A program made the translations under genes and the position numbers. Source: Castellaniella denitrificans (lineage in GTDB: Bacteria; Pseudomonadota; Gammaproteobacteria; Burkholderiales; Burkholderiaceae_B). From it: DNA of 64,000 nt. Below the pieces are notes generated by a model that searched no databases, was not told the origin of the DNA, and worked only from the letters and a program-made list of their open reading frames with translations. Each line of letters opens with the position of its first letter. Positions within the stretch are counted from its first letter, which is position 1. The stretch spans positions 1-64,000 of the forward strand of contig NZ_JAPWHE010000013.1 in NCBI RefSeq assembly GCF_027214045.1, read 5' to 3'. Shown piece after piece: positions 30,701 to 37,799 of the stretch.

Positions 30701-30727
30701 TTATAAGGACGATTCTTTGGGTTTCAA
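30700..30727 (-). promoter_or_regulatory. Sigma-70 promoter of groESL
   Basis: Reading the minus strand, TTGAAA (30727-30722) is followed after 16 bases by TATAAT (30705-30700). The last base of the -10 box is also the first base of the CIRCE operator. I see no clear sigma-32 -10 box at this spacing, although CTTGAAA also resembles a sigma-32 -35 element. Confidence 0.85.
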
Positions 30728-30920
30728 GAGGCGGGTGGGTCTTGTTACAAGTCTGGTGTCGAACGCCACTGAGGGTTCAACATCCGCCGCTCGGTTCTGA
30801 GCTTCGAAACATGGCTATTCGTAGTGCTGGTGCGGGTGTCCCGCCGAAATTGGCGCTGAGGAGAGGGGCTATGGGCAGGGTGGTTTCTTGCGGCAGAATG
30901 GCCACCCAACATGGCCTACG

Positions 30921-31145
30921 CTACGGGCATTGTTGCAACAATGCTTGGCACAAGCCGAGCGTTGAGCAAAAAGATCGACCTTTGTGCATCGCTGCGGCCT
31001 CCACAAGCCGGGCGGGCTCCATCAGCGCGAATGCCGAGCGCATTTCGCGTGCTTCCTCGCCGGGGCTGCGGCCGAATAAGCGCTTGAATTCGCGGTTGAA
31101 CTGCGAGTGGCTTTCATCGCCCACGCGCACGGTGGCGCCGGCCAT
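30921..31145 (-). pseudogene. AraC-family regulator, C-terminal remnant
   Basis: Only about 45 residues are recognisable: the final helix-turn-helix of an AraC protein, RVGDESHSQFNREFKRLFGRSPGEE, followed by a short tail. This matches the usual VGYESxSQFxREFxRxFG signature. An in-frame stop (TAG, 31149-31151) sits just upstream, and the sensor domain and first helix-turn-helix are missing. It is therefore a gene fragment, not a working regulator. Confidence 0.72.
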
Positions 31146-31218
31146 TGCCTACGCGATCGCGCAACCCGATGGCGTGGACGTGAGCGAAATCATCGTCCGC
31201 CCCACGGCCAGCCCGTAT
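31141..31218 (+). pseudogene. Short-chain dehydrogenase, C-terminal remnant
   Basis: The plus-strand frame reads AIAYAIAQPDGVDVSEIIV followed by RPTASPY, which is the typical C-terminus of classical SDR oxidoreductases (IARAIAYAIEQPxxVDVSEIVVRPT). Nothing of the upstream SDR domain remains: the preceding sequence belongs to the AraC remnant on the other strand. The natural stop after PY is absent. Confidence 0.65.
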
Positions 31219-31308
31219 CGATCCCGAAATCCATCCCTACCCAGGTTTTTCATGCCACAAGCTAACATGCCCTTATCGGTGCACGAGCCCGTCCAGTACC
31301 GTTGTTGG

Positions 31309-32139
31309 CTATTTCGACGCGACCACCTGCCCAAGAACAATCCGCCCTTCTTGCAGATTTCTACCCTGGTTCTGAGCCATCAATTGAAAATCCGTCCCCA
31401 TCAGGACGTGGAACCCTAGGGGAGGGAAACCCTCTTTGCGAATCTTGTCGGCCAAGGCAACAAACCAAGAGCGGGCGGCGTCAGTCGTGTCGGACCAGTC
31501 AGAAATAGTGAATCCAGCTTCTTCCAGCAGGGTCCGTAACTCGCTGGGCCGAACAAGAAAACTGCTTTCAGGAGTGCGCGCCCACGGAACGGGAAACAGT
31601 ACCGGTCCCGAGGGGCCGGCCAGCACATCGTAAATGGCGAGCGTCCCGCCAGGCTTGAGAACCCGGTACATCTCCTTGTACAACCGAGGTTTGTCAGGGA
31701 TGTTCATGGCCACATGCTCTGTCCAGACAACATCAAATGCTCCGTCGTCGAACGGCAAGTTAGTCGCATCACCCTGCTGGTAGTCAATGAACTCGGAGAG
31801 GCCGACCTTGTCTGTGAGCAAAGTCGCGGCGCGACAATATTCCTCTGTAAGGTCTATACCCGTGACGTGGCAGCCGAATTCTTTGGCAAGACACCTGGAA
31901 GTCCCGCCCACGCCACTTCCGACATCAAGAACGCGCATGCTCGCATCAAGTCCGGCTGCGCGAGCCAATTCCAGGGTGGCGACCCGGCCGCGAATGTGAA
32001 AGTGGTCGATGGGTACCAAGTCCTCAGGCGTAAGGCGGTTCAGGTCCTTGCCCGCCTTTTCCAAGGCCCCCAATATCACACTGCCAATATCCGGACGGGA
32101 ATAGTGCGTCTGGATGACTTCGTTGACTGTATCCGACAT
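31309..32139 (-). CDS. Class I SAM-dependent methyltransferase
   Basis: A 276-residue cytosolic methyltransferase. SAM motif I is VLDVGSGVGGTSRCLA, followed by GIDLTEEYC, QGDATNLPFDDGAFDVVWTEHV and RVLKPGGTLAIYDV, as in UbiE-like and glycine/sarcosine-type small-molecule methyltransferases. The N-terminal helical segment (TVNEVIQTHYSRPDIGS) also fits that group. The start at 32139 has an AGGGG site seven bases upstream. Its GC content is visibly lower than the surrounding chromosome and it stands next to gene debris, suggesting horizontal acquisition. Substrate unknown. Confidence 0.85.
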   Translation of the reverse strand: MSDTVNEVIQTHYSRPDIGSVILGALEKAGKDLNRLTPEDLVPIDHFHIRGRVATLELARAAGLDASMRVLDVGSGVGGTSRCLAKEFGCHVTGIDLTEEYCRAATLLTDKVGLSEFIDYQQGDATNLPFDDGAFDVVWTEHVAMNIPDKPRLYKEMYRVLKPGGTLAIYDVLAGPSGPVLFPVPWARTPESSFLVRPSELRTLLEEAGFTISDWSDTTDAARSWFVALADKIRKEGFPPLGFHVLMGTDFQLMAQNQGRNLQEGRIVLGQVVASK

Positions 32140-32256
32140 GACCACACCCCTGCGCGTGCATGCATACGCTTCGTACCACCTATACCGCTCAGTCTAGCTA
32201 TTTGGGTGTTAGATGCAAAGCGGAATCGGCCCGGGTTTTCCAGGCGGCCCCGGTCT

Positions 32257-32361
32257 TCAACAGTGCGGATGCTCAAACCATGCCGGTGAGAGATCGCCGG
32301 CATGGCTATGACGCCGTTTCGGGTTGTAGGGCATCTCGATGCAGTCGAAGACATCAGCCAT
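32257..32361 (-). pseudogene. IS3-family transposase OrfB, C-terminal remnant
   Basis: This 34-codon frame reads DVFDCIEMPYNPKRRHSHAG then DLSPAWFE, matching the conserved end of IS3-group transposases (DVFDYIEMFYNPKRRH..LSPVEFE). A stop codon lies just before it and the rest of the integrase core is gone. The inverted repeat CCATGCCGG/CCGGCATGG at 32278-32305 lies within it. It marks a past insertion sequence between the methyltransferase and the hydrolase gene. Confidence 0.78.
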
Positions 32362-32407
32362 TCAAAATCGCGGGGCGGCAAGCCCGTGAGTGCGCTGGAT
32401 ATGATCG

Positions 32408-34483
32408 CTACTGATACCGCCGCGGAATGTGGTCCGTCCACGTCCTTTCCCTGACCAGCTTGCCGTCTTGCCGCAGGGTCTTGGTGAAAGTGACGTGGAA
32501 ATAGGTGTCGTCCGATTCGATCCGCGACAGGGTTGAAAAGTCTACTTCCATGCCGGATATAGTGAACACGTTTCTGCGCTCGCCACGGAATCGGGCGTTG
32601 GCGGGCGCTGCGTCATTGACATCCCATCGATACAGTTCCGATGATCGGTACGTGTTGTCGTACAGGGTCCAACGGGTGTCGTTGATGGTGGTGAATGTCG
32701 AATCACCGGTTTGTTCATTGCGAACGCTCTCGAAAACAGGGCCCTTGCCTGGCGATGCTTTTCCAAAAGGGGCCTGATCGCTCGGTTCCGGCGGGGGCAG
32801 CACACAGGATGGACTGGTTTCGCTTTGCGTGGGAACCACCGGCAGCTCAATCCATGTATCGGCACCTGAAAAGAGACGGGTGAAGCCAGGTGTCGGGCTG
32901 GGCCAGACCATGGGAAACTGGGCATTCGAGACAGCCAGACGGATACGATGGCCGGGTTTGAAACGCCATGTGGTGAAGTGAATCGACGTGGACAGTGTCG
33001 TCGGTTCGCCGGGTATCAGCGCTTCAGGTTCAAGCCGCGAATGACGTTGGGCAGGGTTGATGATTGCGCCGCTGATCAGGGACACCCGGCCGTCCGGCGC
33101 CACATCCTCCAAACGCACGGTCCATTGATAGAACGGGGCGTCCGCGGCTACGCGCAAGCGCACTTGCGGCATGCCCATGATTTCCAGGGCTTCGGTCAAA
33201 GGAGCCGAGTCGTAGACCAGGCTGCGGGCGTCGTCGGCGGCCATGTCGCCTGTCTGTTCGCCCCACCATCCGCCGGCAGCCATCCCGGCGCCGGCTCGAT
33301 AGCGCAGGGTTTCGACACCGCCTTGCGGGGACGGTGTGCCAACGAGTTGCCGCGCCGTTTGTGGGTATAGGCGCCGGGTGGTGCCGCCCTCTACAGGCCA
33401 TTGTTTGCTGCAACGCCAGTAGCCGGGGATGGTGGCCAGGTCTGTGGCCGGCGCGTGGCCGGTGCGCATGAATGCCATTCTTCGGCTGGATTCGTCCAGT
33501 ATCCCGTTGTCGATGCCTTTGAGCCAGTAGTCCCACCAGCGGACGGCCTTTTCCCGCCACTCGTAGTTGGGTCCGGGCACGCCGTACTCGGGCCATGCGT
33601 GATTCCAGGGGCCGATTTCCGCGATAGTCGGTGCCTTGGACGTTTCGCTGACTTCCATGACGAAATCGCGGTAGCCGTCGAGCAGCCCGCCGATCAGGTA
33701 GGCCGGGACTTCCAGCGGGGTCTTGAATTTCAGCGATTCTTTGCGCCAGAAATCGCCATCCTGCTGCTGGCGCAGCCAGGTGAATATCCAGGGTTCCCGG
33801 TCGAAGCGGTTCCGGAAATAGTCTTCGTCAATGCGGTACCCGGGGCTCTGCGGCATTGCGTTATCGGTATCGATTTGATGCGCATAGGAATCGATGTGCA
33901 AGGCGCCGTCAATATAGTGAACGTCGTTGTAAAACAGGTCTGTCGACCCGTGAGCCGCAATAATGGCCTTGAGTGCGGGCGGCTTTCTGTGGGCCGTCAT
34001 CAGGGAGTTGAAGGCGCTCCATGAAATGCCATACATGCCCACATTGCCAGTCGACCAGCTCTTTTTGGCGAGCTGTGCAATGAGTTCTTCCGCGTCGGAA
34101 ATCTCGGCTTCGGAATACTCGCTTACGGGGATATGACCCCCGCTGCCTCCGGTGCCGCGCACATCGACCCGGGCAACGACGTAGCCGCGTTTGGCGAAAT
34201 AGGAACCGTACTCATAATCGCCCAACGTGAAAAAGTCATCCTTGCGGTAAGGCACCATTTCCATGATCACGGGGAATTTTTCCCCAGGCGATTTGGCGAC
34301 CGGGCGGTAGTAGGTGACCGCCAGATCCACGCCGTCTTTCATTTTAAGCGCGCCGTGCTCAATGGAAAATTCGTAGTGTGCGGCCCGGCCTGACAGTGTG
34401 GGGTTGCCGTGGCAGCCCAATAAACCGGAAGTGAGGAAAAGGCAGATTGCCAGTTTCCCCAAAATTTTGTTATTCCACCGCAT
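32408..34483 (-). CDS. CocE/NonD family hydrolase, predicted lipoprotein
   Basis: A 691-residue hydrolase of the X-Pro dipeptidyl-peptidase S15 fold. The start at 34483 (AAGGAC site five bases upstream) gives a lipoprotein signal with lipobox LLGC and lipidated Cys24. The alpha/beta domain has nucleophile Ser154 in GMYGISWSAFN, then GGLLDGYRDF (expected acid) and GPWNHAW (expected His). The C-terminal part is the jelly-roll domain (RLRVAADAPFYQWTVRLEDV). Related enzymes cleave esters, amides or peptides. Low GC. It sits next to an outer-membrane barrel gene on the same strand. Substrate unknown. Confidence 0.87.
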   Translation of the reverse strand: MRWNNKILGKLAICLFLTSGLLGCHGNPTLSGRAAHYEFSIEHGALKMKDGVDLAVTYYRPVAKSPGEKFPVIMEMVPYRKDDFFTLGDYEYGSYFAKRGYVVARVDVRGTGGSGGHIPVSEYSEAEISDAEELIAQLAKKSWSTGNVGMYGISWSAFNSLMTAHRKPPALKAIIAAHGSTDLFYNDVHYIDGALHIDSYAHQIDTDNAMPQSPGYRIDEDYFRNRFDREPWIFTWLRQQQDGDFWRKESLKFKTPLEVPAYLIGGLLDGYRDFVMEVSETSKAPTIAEIGPWNHAWPEYGVPGPNYEWREKAVRWWDYWLKGIDNGILDESSRRMAFMRTGHAPATDLATIPGYWRCSKQWPVEGGTTRRLYPQTARQLVGTPSPQGGVETLRYRAGAGMAAGGWWGEQTGDMAADDARSLVYDSAPLTEALEIMGMPQVRLRVAADAPFYQWTVRLEDVAPDGRVSLISGAIINPAQRHSRLEPEALIPGEPTTLSTSIHFTTWRFKPGHRIRLAVSNAQFPMVWPSPTPGFTRLFSGADTWIELPVVPTQSETSPSCVLPPPEPSDQAPFGKASPGKGPVFESVRNEQTGDSTFTTINDTRWTLYDNTYRSSELYRWDVNDAAPANARFRGERRNVFTISGMEVDFSTLSRIESDDTYFHVTFTKTLRQDGKLVRERTWTDHIPRRYQ

Positions 34484-34661
34484 GGTTGTCCTTAGTATTT
34501 CGTGTCGTTTCAGCCCGTACAGTGGCGACGCATGATACCAACAGTTCCAATCTGGCAGCAAGGGCTTTGCGGGCTTGCCGATCCACGGCTTCGACGATGG
34601 CCCGGAATTCGATCCGATACAGCCGGCACTGATCTGAAAAACGCCGGGACACCACGTTCAT

Positions 34662-35411
34662 TCACCAACTGACTGCAAGCCCGGCCCCCCAGGAATGGTC
34701 GACCTCGGCCTTATTAATCCCCTTCTTCAATCCAATATCCAGATCCAGACTCTTGGTTGGGCTGTAAGTAAGTCCAATAATGGCAAACGCGGGATTGGTA
34801 TTGCTATTTGGGTCGTCATTGCGATAGCTGCCCACGTCCAGCGACAGCTTTATTCTGGACGCAACATCGACCTCGGCCGCAACGGAAGCGTTCCAGATAT
34901 TTTTGCGGGTGCCGAATTTATTGTCGGCGTAGGCATAGCCAAGATTGCCCGAAATCGTCAAATATCGCATTTCATAGCTTGCCATGGCATCCATGGAATA
35001 GCCGTTTCGGCCGTTGCCAAGGCCCTTTTCATCATCGCCGGTTGGCAGCGTGATTTGCGGTTTCAGCGCCAGGCTGACCGGGCCGCTTTCATAAAAGCGC
35101 CATTTCAACTCCATCGACATGTCGCCTATGCCGTACTGCGTCGAGGCGCCATCGCTGCTCCGTTGGTAGGGAATGGTGGTGGCGATATCAAGGCGGTCCG
35201 TCAAGCCGTAGCTTAATGTGGCATTGACCTGATTTTCCCGGGAGCGCCCCCCGTCGCCGTCTATGCGGCTATAGCTGTAGTCGGTATTGATTTCAAACTG
35301 CATATTGCCACGACCCCGGGTGTCGGTGTCTTCGGTATCTTCGTCGATATGCGGGTACGCACCAAAGCAAACAGCGGGGAACAGAATTGCGCTTAGTAAT
35401 ATTCTTTTCAT
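34662..35411 (-). CDS. Outer-membrane beta-barrel protein, phenol MetA-pathway family
   Basis: A 249-residue protein with signal peptide (MKRILLSAILFPAVCFGA) and alternating hydrophobic strands throughout: YGLTDRLDIATTIPYQR, ALKPQITLPTGDDEKGLGNGRNGYSMDAM, LTISGNLGYAYADNKFGTRK, SLDLDIGLKKGINKAE. The chain ends in an aromatic residue (GLAVSW), as outer-membrane barrels usually do. This matches the PF13557-type family of putative channels. The start at 35411 has AAGGAA upstream. It lies upstream of the lipoprotein hydrolase on the same strand with a 178-base gap; the two may work together in the envelope. Transported compound unknown. Confidence 0.82.
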   Translation of the reverse strand: MKRILLSAILFPAVCFGAYPHIDEDTEDTDTRGRGNMQFEINTDYSYSRIDGDGGRSRENQVNATLSYGLTDRLDIATTIPYQRSSDGASTQYGIGDMSMELKWRFYESGPVSLALKPQITLPTGDDEKGLGNGRNGYSMDAMASYEMRYLTISGNLGYAYADNKFGTRKNIWNASVAAEVDVASRIKLSLDVGSYRNDDPNSNTNPAFAIIGLTYSPTKSLDLDIGLKKGINKAEVDHSWGAGLAVSW

Positions 35412-35691
35412 ATTCCTTTTTTCAACCAAAGCGGACAGTTGGGGGCCGTACCCTCGTAAGCATATATTACAGTACGCAAATTGAATGGACGGTCTGTGAC
35501 TGTAGAGACGATGGCAAAAAGAGATCCCGCAAAAACAATCTCTGAGTGCGGCCTGCGCGGGGAGCATCACAAGAACCTGACCAAAATCAAAAACCATGCC
35601 GTTCGACGGTTCATGCTGTCTCATGACTGTCGCCCTGCCACGGGTCCGGCGGCTGTTTCCATTGATCGACGCGGGACGTCCAACGACGTAC
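35412..35691. other. Non-coding gap before host-attachment-family gene
   Basis: A 280-base AT-richer stretch between divergent genes that should hold both promoters. I see no clear gene, RNA or strong hairpin. It is the right-hand border of the low-GC patch, after which base composition returns to the chromosomal norm. Confidence 0.5.
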
Positions 35692-36162
35692 ATGGCCATG
35701 AAGAATTCCAAGATCCGGATACCGGAAAACTGCTGGGTCGCGGTCTGCGACGGCAAGCAGGCGTTATTGCTTCGCAACCGGGGCGATGCGCGCCATCCGG
35801 ACCTGGTTGTCATCTGGTCCTTGTCCAACCCGGGGGAACTCACGCACGAACTGGGCAGCGACCGGCCGGGGCGCGTCATGCCGCGATACGGCACCGCGCG
35901 CAGCGCAGTGGAACAGCCGGATCTGCATCAGAAGGCCGAGGCCGAGCTTCTGGAGGCCATGATGCGTCAGATTGACGAGGCTATCCACCTGAAGCGGACC
36001 AGCGGCGTCATCTTTGTCGCACCGACAGACGTGCTGGGGTGGATACGGAAACACATGCCCGCAGCGGTGGGGCAGGCCGTCGTCGGCGAGCTGGGCAAGG
36101 ACCTGACACACTTCTCGGTCAATGACATCCAGCAATACCTGCTCGCGGCCTGGCACGATTAA
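35692..36162 (+). CDS. Host attachment family protein
   Basis: A 156-residue cytosolic protein of the Host_attach family (PF10116-like), named after an Agrobacterium attachment locus but of unresolved molecular role. The family pattern is clear: CWVAVCDGKQALLLRNRGDA, then LTHELGSDRPGRV, SAVEQPDLHQKAEAELLEAM, VIFVAPTDVLGWIRKHMP and a closing ELGKDLTHFSVNDIQQYL. The start could be the ATG at 35692 or at 35698; neither has a strong ribosome site. It is convergent with the amidase gene, the two overlapping by four bases at their stops. Confidence 0.82.
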   Translation: MAMKNSKIRIPENCWVAVCDGKQALLLRNRGDARHPDLVVIWSLSNPGELTHELGSDRPGRVMPRYGTARSAVEQPDLHQKAEAELLEAMMRQIDEAIHLKRTSGVIFVAPTDVLGWIRKHMPAAVGQAVVGELGKDLTHFSVNDIQQYLLAAWHD

Positions 36163-36902
36163 AAACGCCCAGGTGTGGCCCCAAGGTCCGGTTCCTGATG
36201 CCGACGATTCCCCAGACAGGCATGCGCCCCCTGCGCGATGGCGCGGGCCAGGCGTGCGATCGTTTCCTGCCGCCCGAGGCGGACCTCCTCCTCGGGATTG
36301 ATGATGACGCCCGCTTCCACCAGGACGGCGGGCATGGACGCGTTCCGCAGCACCGCAAGGTCATCGTAGCGGTGGACACCCAGGTGGCGGTCGATGAAAG
36401 GATGATTTTCGCCCTCGACCGGTTCGGCATGGTAGCCGGAGGCCCGTTCACCGGCGGACCGCAGGCGTTCGCCAATGCGCCGGGCGCACGCCAGACTGCG
36501 TCCGGGATGGGCGTTCAGCGCCGAAACGAAGATCGAATAGCCCGCGAATTCGGATTGGCGGCCCGCTGCGAGGAACCGTGCCTGCGCCGAATCATGGTGG
36601 ATCGACACGAGCAGGTCGGCGTCCGGCGCGCCCGCCGCGCGCCGGGCCGCGGGGATGTCCGCGCCGATGCCCTCGATCCGGGTGGTCAGGTCACCCAACG
36701 CCGCGAGCGCGCGGGCGAGGGCGGCGGCCAGGTCCCGGTTGTACAGGTATTCGGTGCGGCCGCTGGCCCCCGTCGCGCCCGGCTGTTCCGGCCCATGGCC
36801 TGCGTCCACCTGGACGTGCGCCGCGCGCGCGGGTCCGGCGCAGCACAGGGCCAGCAGGAAGAAGAACAGGACGCGCGCAAAGGCGGGGTGCGCCGCTGGC
36901 AT
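36159..36902 (-). CDS. N-acetylmuramoyl-L-alanine amidase, periplasmic
   Basis: A 247-residue Amidase_3 zinc hydrolase that cleaves the lactyl-amide bond between MurNAc and L-Ala in peptidoglycan. Residues 1-26 are a signal peptide ending near ARA. Zinc ligands are visible in VDAGHG, a Glu in RTEYLYNRDLA, and SIHHDS; the catalytic Glu is in VLVEAGVIINPEEE. The start at 36902 is favoured by a strong GGAGGAA site. Without the AMIN domain of AmiB/AmiC it resembles a minimal AmiA-like or CwlM-like enzyme. Confidence 0.88.
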   Translation of the reverse strand: MPAAHPAFARVLFFFLLALCCAGPARAAHVQVDAGHGPEQPGATGASGRTEYLYNRDLAAALARALAALGDLTTRIEGIGADIPAARRAAGAPDADLLVSIHHDSAQARFLAAGRQSEFAGYSIFVSALNAHPGRSLACARRIGERLRSAGERASGYHAEPVEGENHPFIDRHLGVHRYDDLAVLRNASMPAVLVEAGVIINPEEEVRLGRQETIARLARAIAQGAHACLGNRRHQEPDLGATPGRF

Positions 36903-36952
36903 GGGGATTCCTCCGGGAGGTGGGGTTCGGCGGGCGCTCGCCCGTGGGTTTG

Positions 36953-36989
36953 ATAGTTGATAACAATCGACTCTATTTAAACAATCAAT
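36953..36989 (+). promoter_or_regulatory. OxyR-like binding site upstream of ahpC
   Basis: Four tetranucleotides spaced by seven bases: ATAG (36953), CAAT (36964), ATTT (36975), CAAT (36986). This follows the OxyR spacing pattern ATAG-N7-CTAT-N7-ATAG-N7-CTAT with mismatches. A likely -10 box TACACT lies at 37013-37018. The catalase promoter at 63709 has the same layout and shares CAATTTTA followed by TTATC. Confidence 0.6.
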
Positions 36990-37073
36990 TTTACTTATCA
37001 TGAGGGCTCGCCTACACTGGTCTCCGTTGCCCTCGTGGCCTTTTCACTGAACCCTGAACAAGGAGCTTTTTTC

Positions 37074-37637
37074 ATGTCCCTGATCAATACCGTCATCAAG
37101 CCCTTCAAGGCCACCGCCTACCACAACGGCAAGTTCGTCGACGTCACCGAGCAGACCGTCGCCGGCAAGTGGTCCGTGTTCGTGTTCTACCCGGCCGACT
37201 TCACCTTCGTGTGCCCGACCGAACTCGAAGACCTGGCCGATCACTACGCCGAATTCCAGAAGCTGGGCGTGGAAGTCTATTCCGTGTCCACCGATACGCA
37301 TTTTGCCCACAAGGCCTGGCACGATACGTCCGACGCCATCAAGAAGGTCAACTACCCGATGATCGGCGATCCGACCCACGCCCTGTCGCGCAACTTCGAC
37401 GTGCTGATCGAAGAAGAGGGCATCGCCCTGCGCGGTACCTTCGTGGTGAACCCGGCCGGCGAAATCAAGGTTCTGGAAATCCATGATAACGGCATCGGCC
37501 GCGACGCTTCCGAACTGCTGCGCAAGGTCAAGGCCGCCCAGTACATCGCCAGCCATCCGGGCGAAGTCTGCCCGGCCAAGTGGGAAGAAGGCGCCAAGAC
37601 ACTGACCCCCTCGCTGGACCTGGTCGGCAAGATCTGA
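37074..37637 (+). CDS. ahpC: Alkyl hydroperoxide reductase subunit C (peroxiredoxin)
   Basis: A 187-residue typical 2-Cys peroxiredoxin that reduces hydrogen peroxide, organic peroxides and peroxynitrite. Peroxidatic Cys47 is in FTFVCPTE and resolving Cys166 in [10 protein letters not shown]; both are needed for the dimer catalytic cycle with AhpF as reductant. AAGGAG precedes the start at 37074. It is followed by a hairpin terminator and then ahpF, which suggests more ahpC than ahpF mRNA. Confidence 0.97.
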   Translation: MSLINTVIKPFKATAYHNGKFVDVTEQTVAGKWSVFVFYPADFTFVCPTELEDLADHYAEFQKLGVEVYSVSTDTHFAHKAWHDTSDAIKKVNYPMIGDPTHALSRNFDVLIEEEGIALRGTFVVNPAGEIKVLEIHDNGIGRDASELLRKVKAAQYIASHPGEVCPAKWEEGAKTLTPSLDLVGKI

Positions 37638-37693
37638 TCCTTTCCATCACCGGATCGGCGCGCACCGGCCAGGATGCGCGCCCCGTGATGCCT

Positions 37694-37722
37694 CGGCGGC
37701 CCGACCGCGGGCCGCCGATTTT
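37694..37722 (+). terminator. Terminator hairpin between ahpC and ahpF
   Basis: CGGCGGCCCG (37694-37703), loop ACCG, CGGGCCGCCG (37708-37717), followed by ATTTTC. The perfect 10-base stem would partly stop ahpC transcripts before ahpF. Confidence 0.8.
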
Positions 37723-37747
37723 CTCCCCCGCGTTTTCTGATCGGGCG

Positions 37748-37762
37748 ATACCATGCGGCTAT
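37748..37762 (+). promoter_or_regulatory. Possible OxyR half-site before ahpF
   Basis: ATAC-N7-CTAT lies 38-52 bases before the ahpF start, just after the ahpC terminator. It matches one half of the OxyR pattern (ATAG-N7-CTAT) with one mismatch; no second half is evident. Confidence 0.35.
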
Positions 37763-37799
37763 CGTCCGGGGGGACGGTTTTTTCCAAAAAGGTGTGAAT

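Larger units (their letters stand above)
30728..31308. other. Gap between groES promoter and methyltransferase gene, holding gene remnants
   Basis: This 581-base stretch has no intact gene. It contains an AraC-type remnant (30921-31145, minus) directly abutting an SDR remnant (31141-31218, plus). The remaining parts show nothing recognisable. Confidence 0.7.

Noticed and set aside
30649..31419. A plus-strand open frame of about 256 codons through the gene-remnant region
   Set aside because: Only a 26-residue stretch (31141-31218) resembles a protein family (SDR C-terminus); the rest is antisense to the AraC remnant and methyltransferase and has no ribosome site.
32278..32305. Inverted repeat CCATGCCGG/CCGGCATGG as terminator of the CocE-like gene
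   Set aside because: No T-tract follows on either strand, and the repeat lies within the transposase remnant, so it is better explained as part of the old insertion sequence.
35692..36162. Host-attachment protein as evidence of a prophage or symbiosis island
   Set aside because: The family is widespread on chromosomes of free-living proteobacteria, and no phage or symbiosis genes are nearby.
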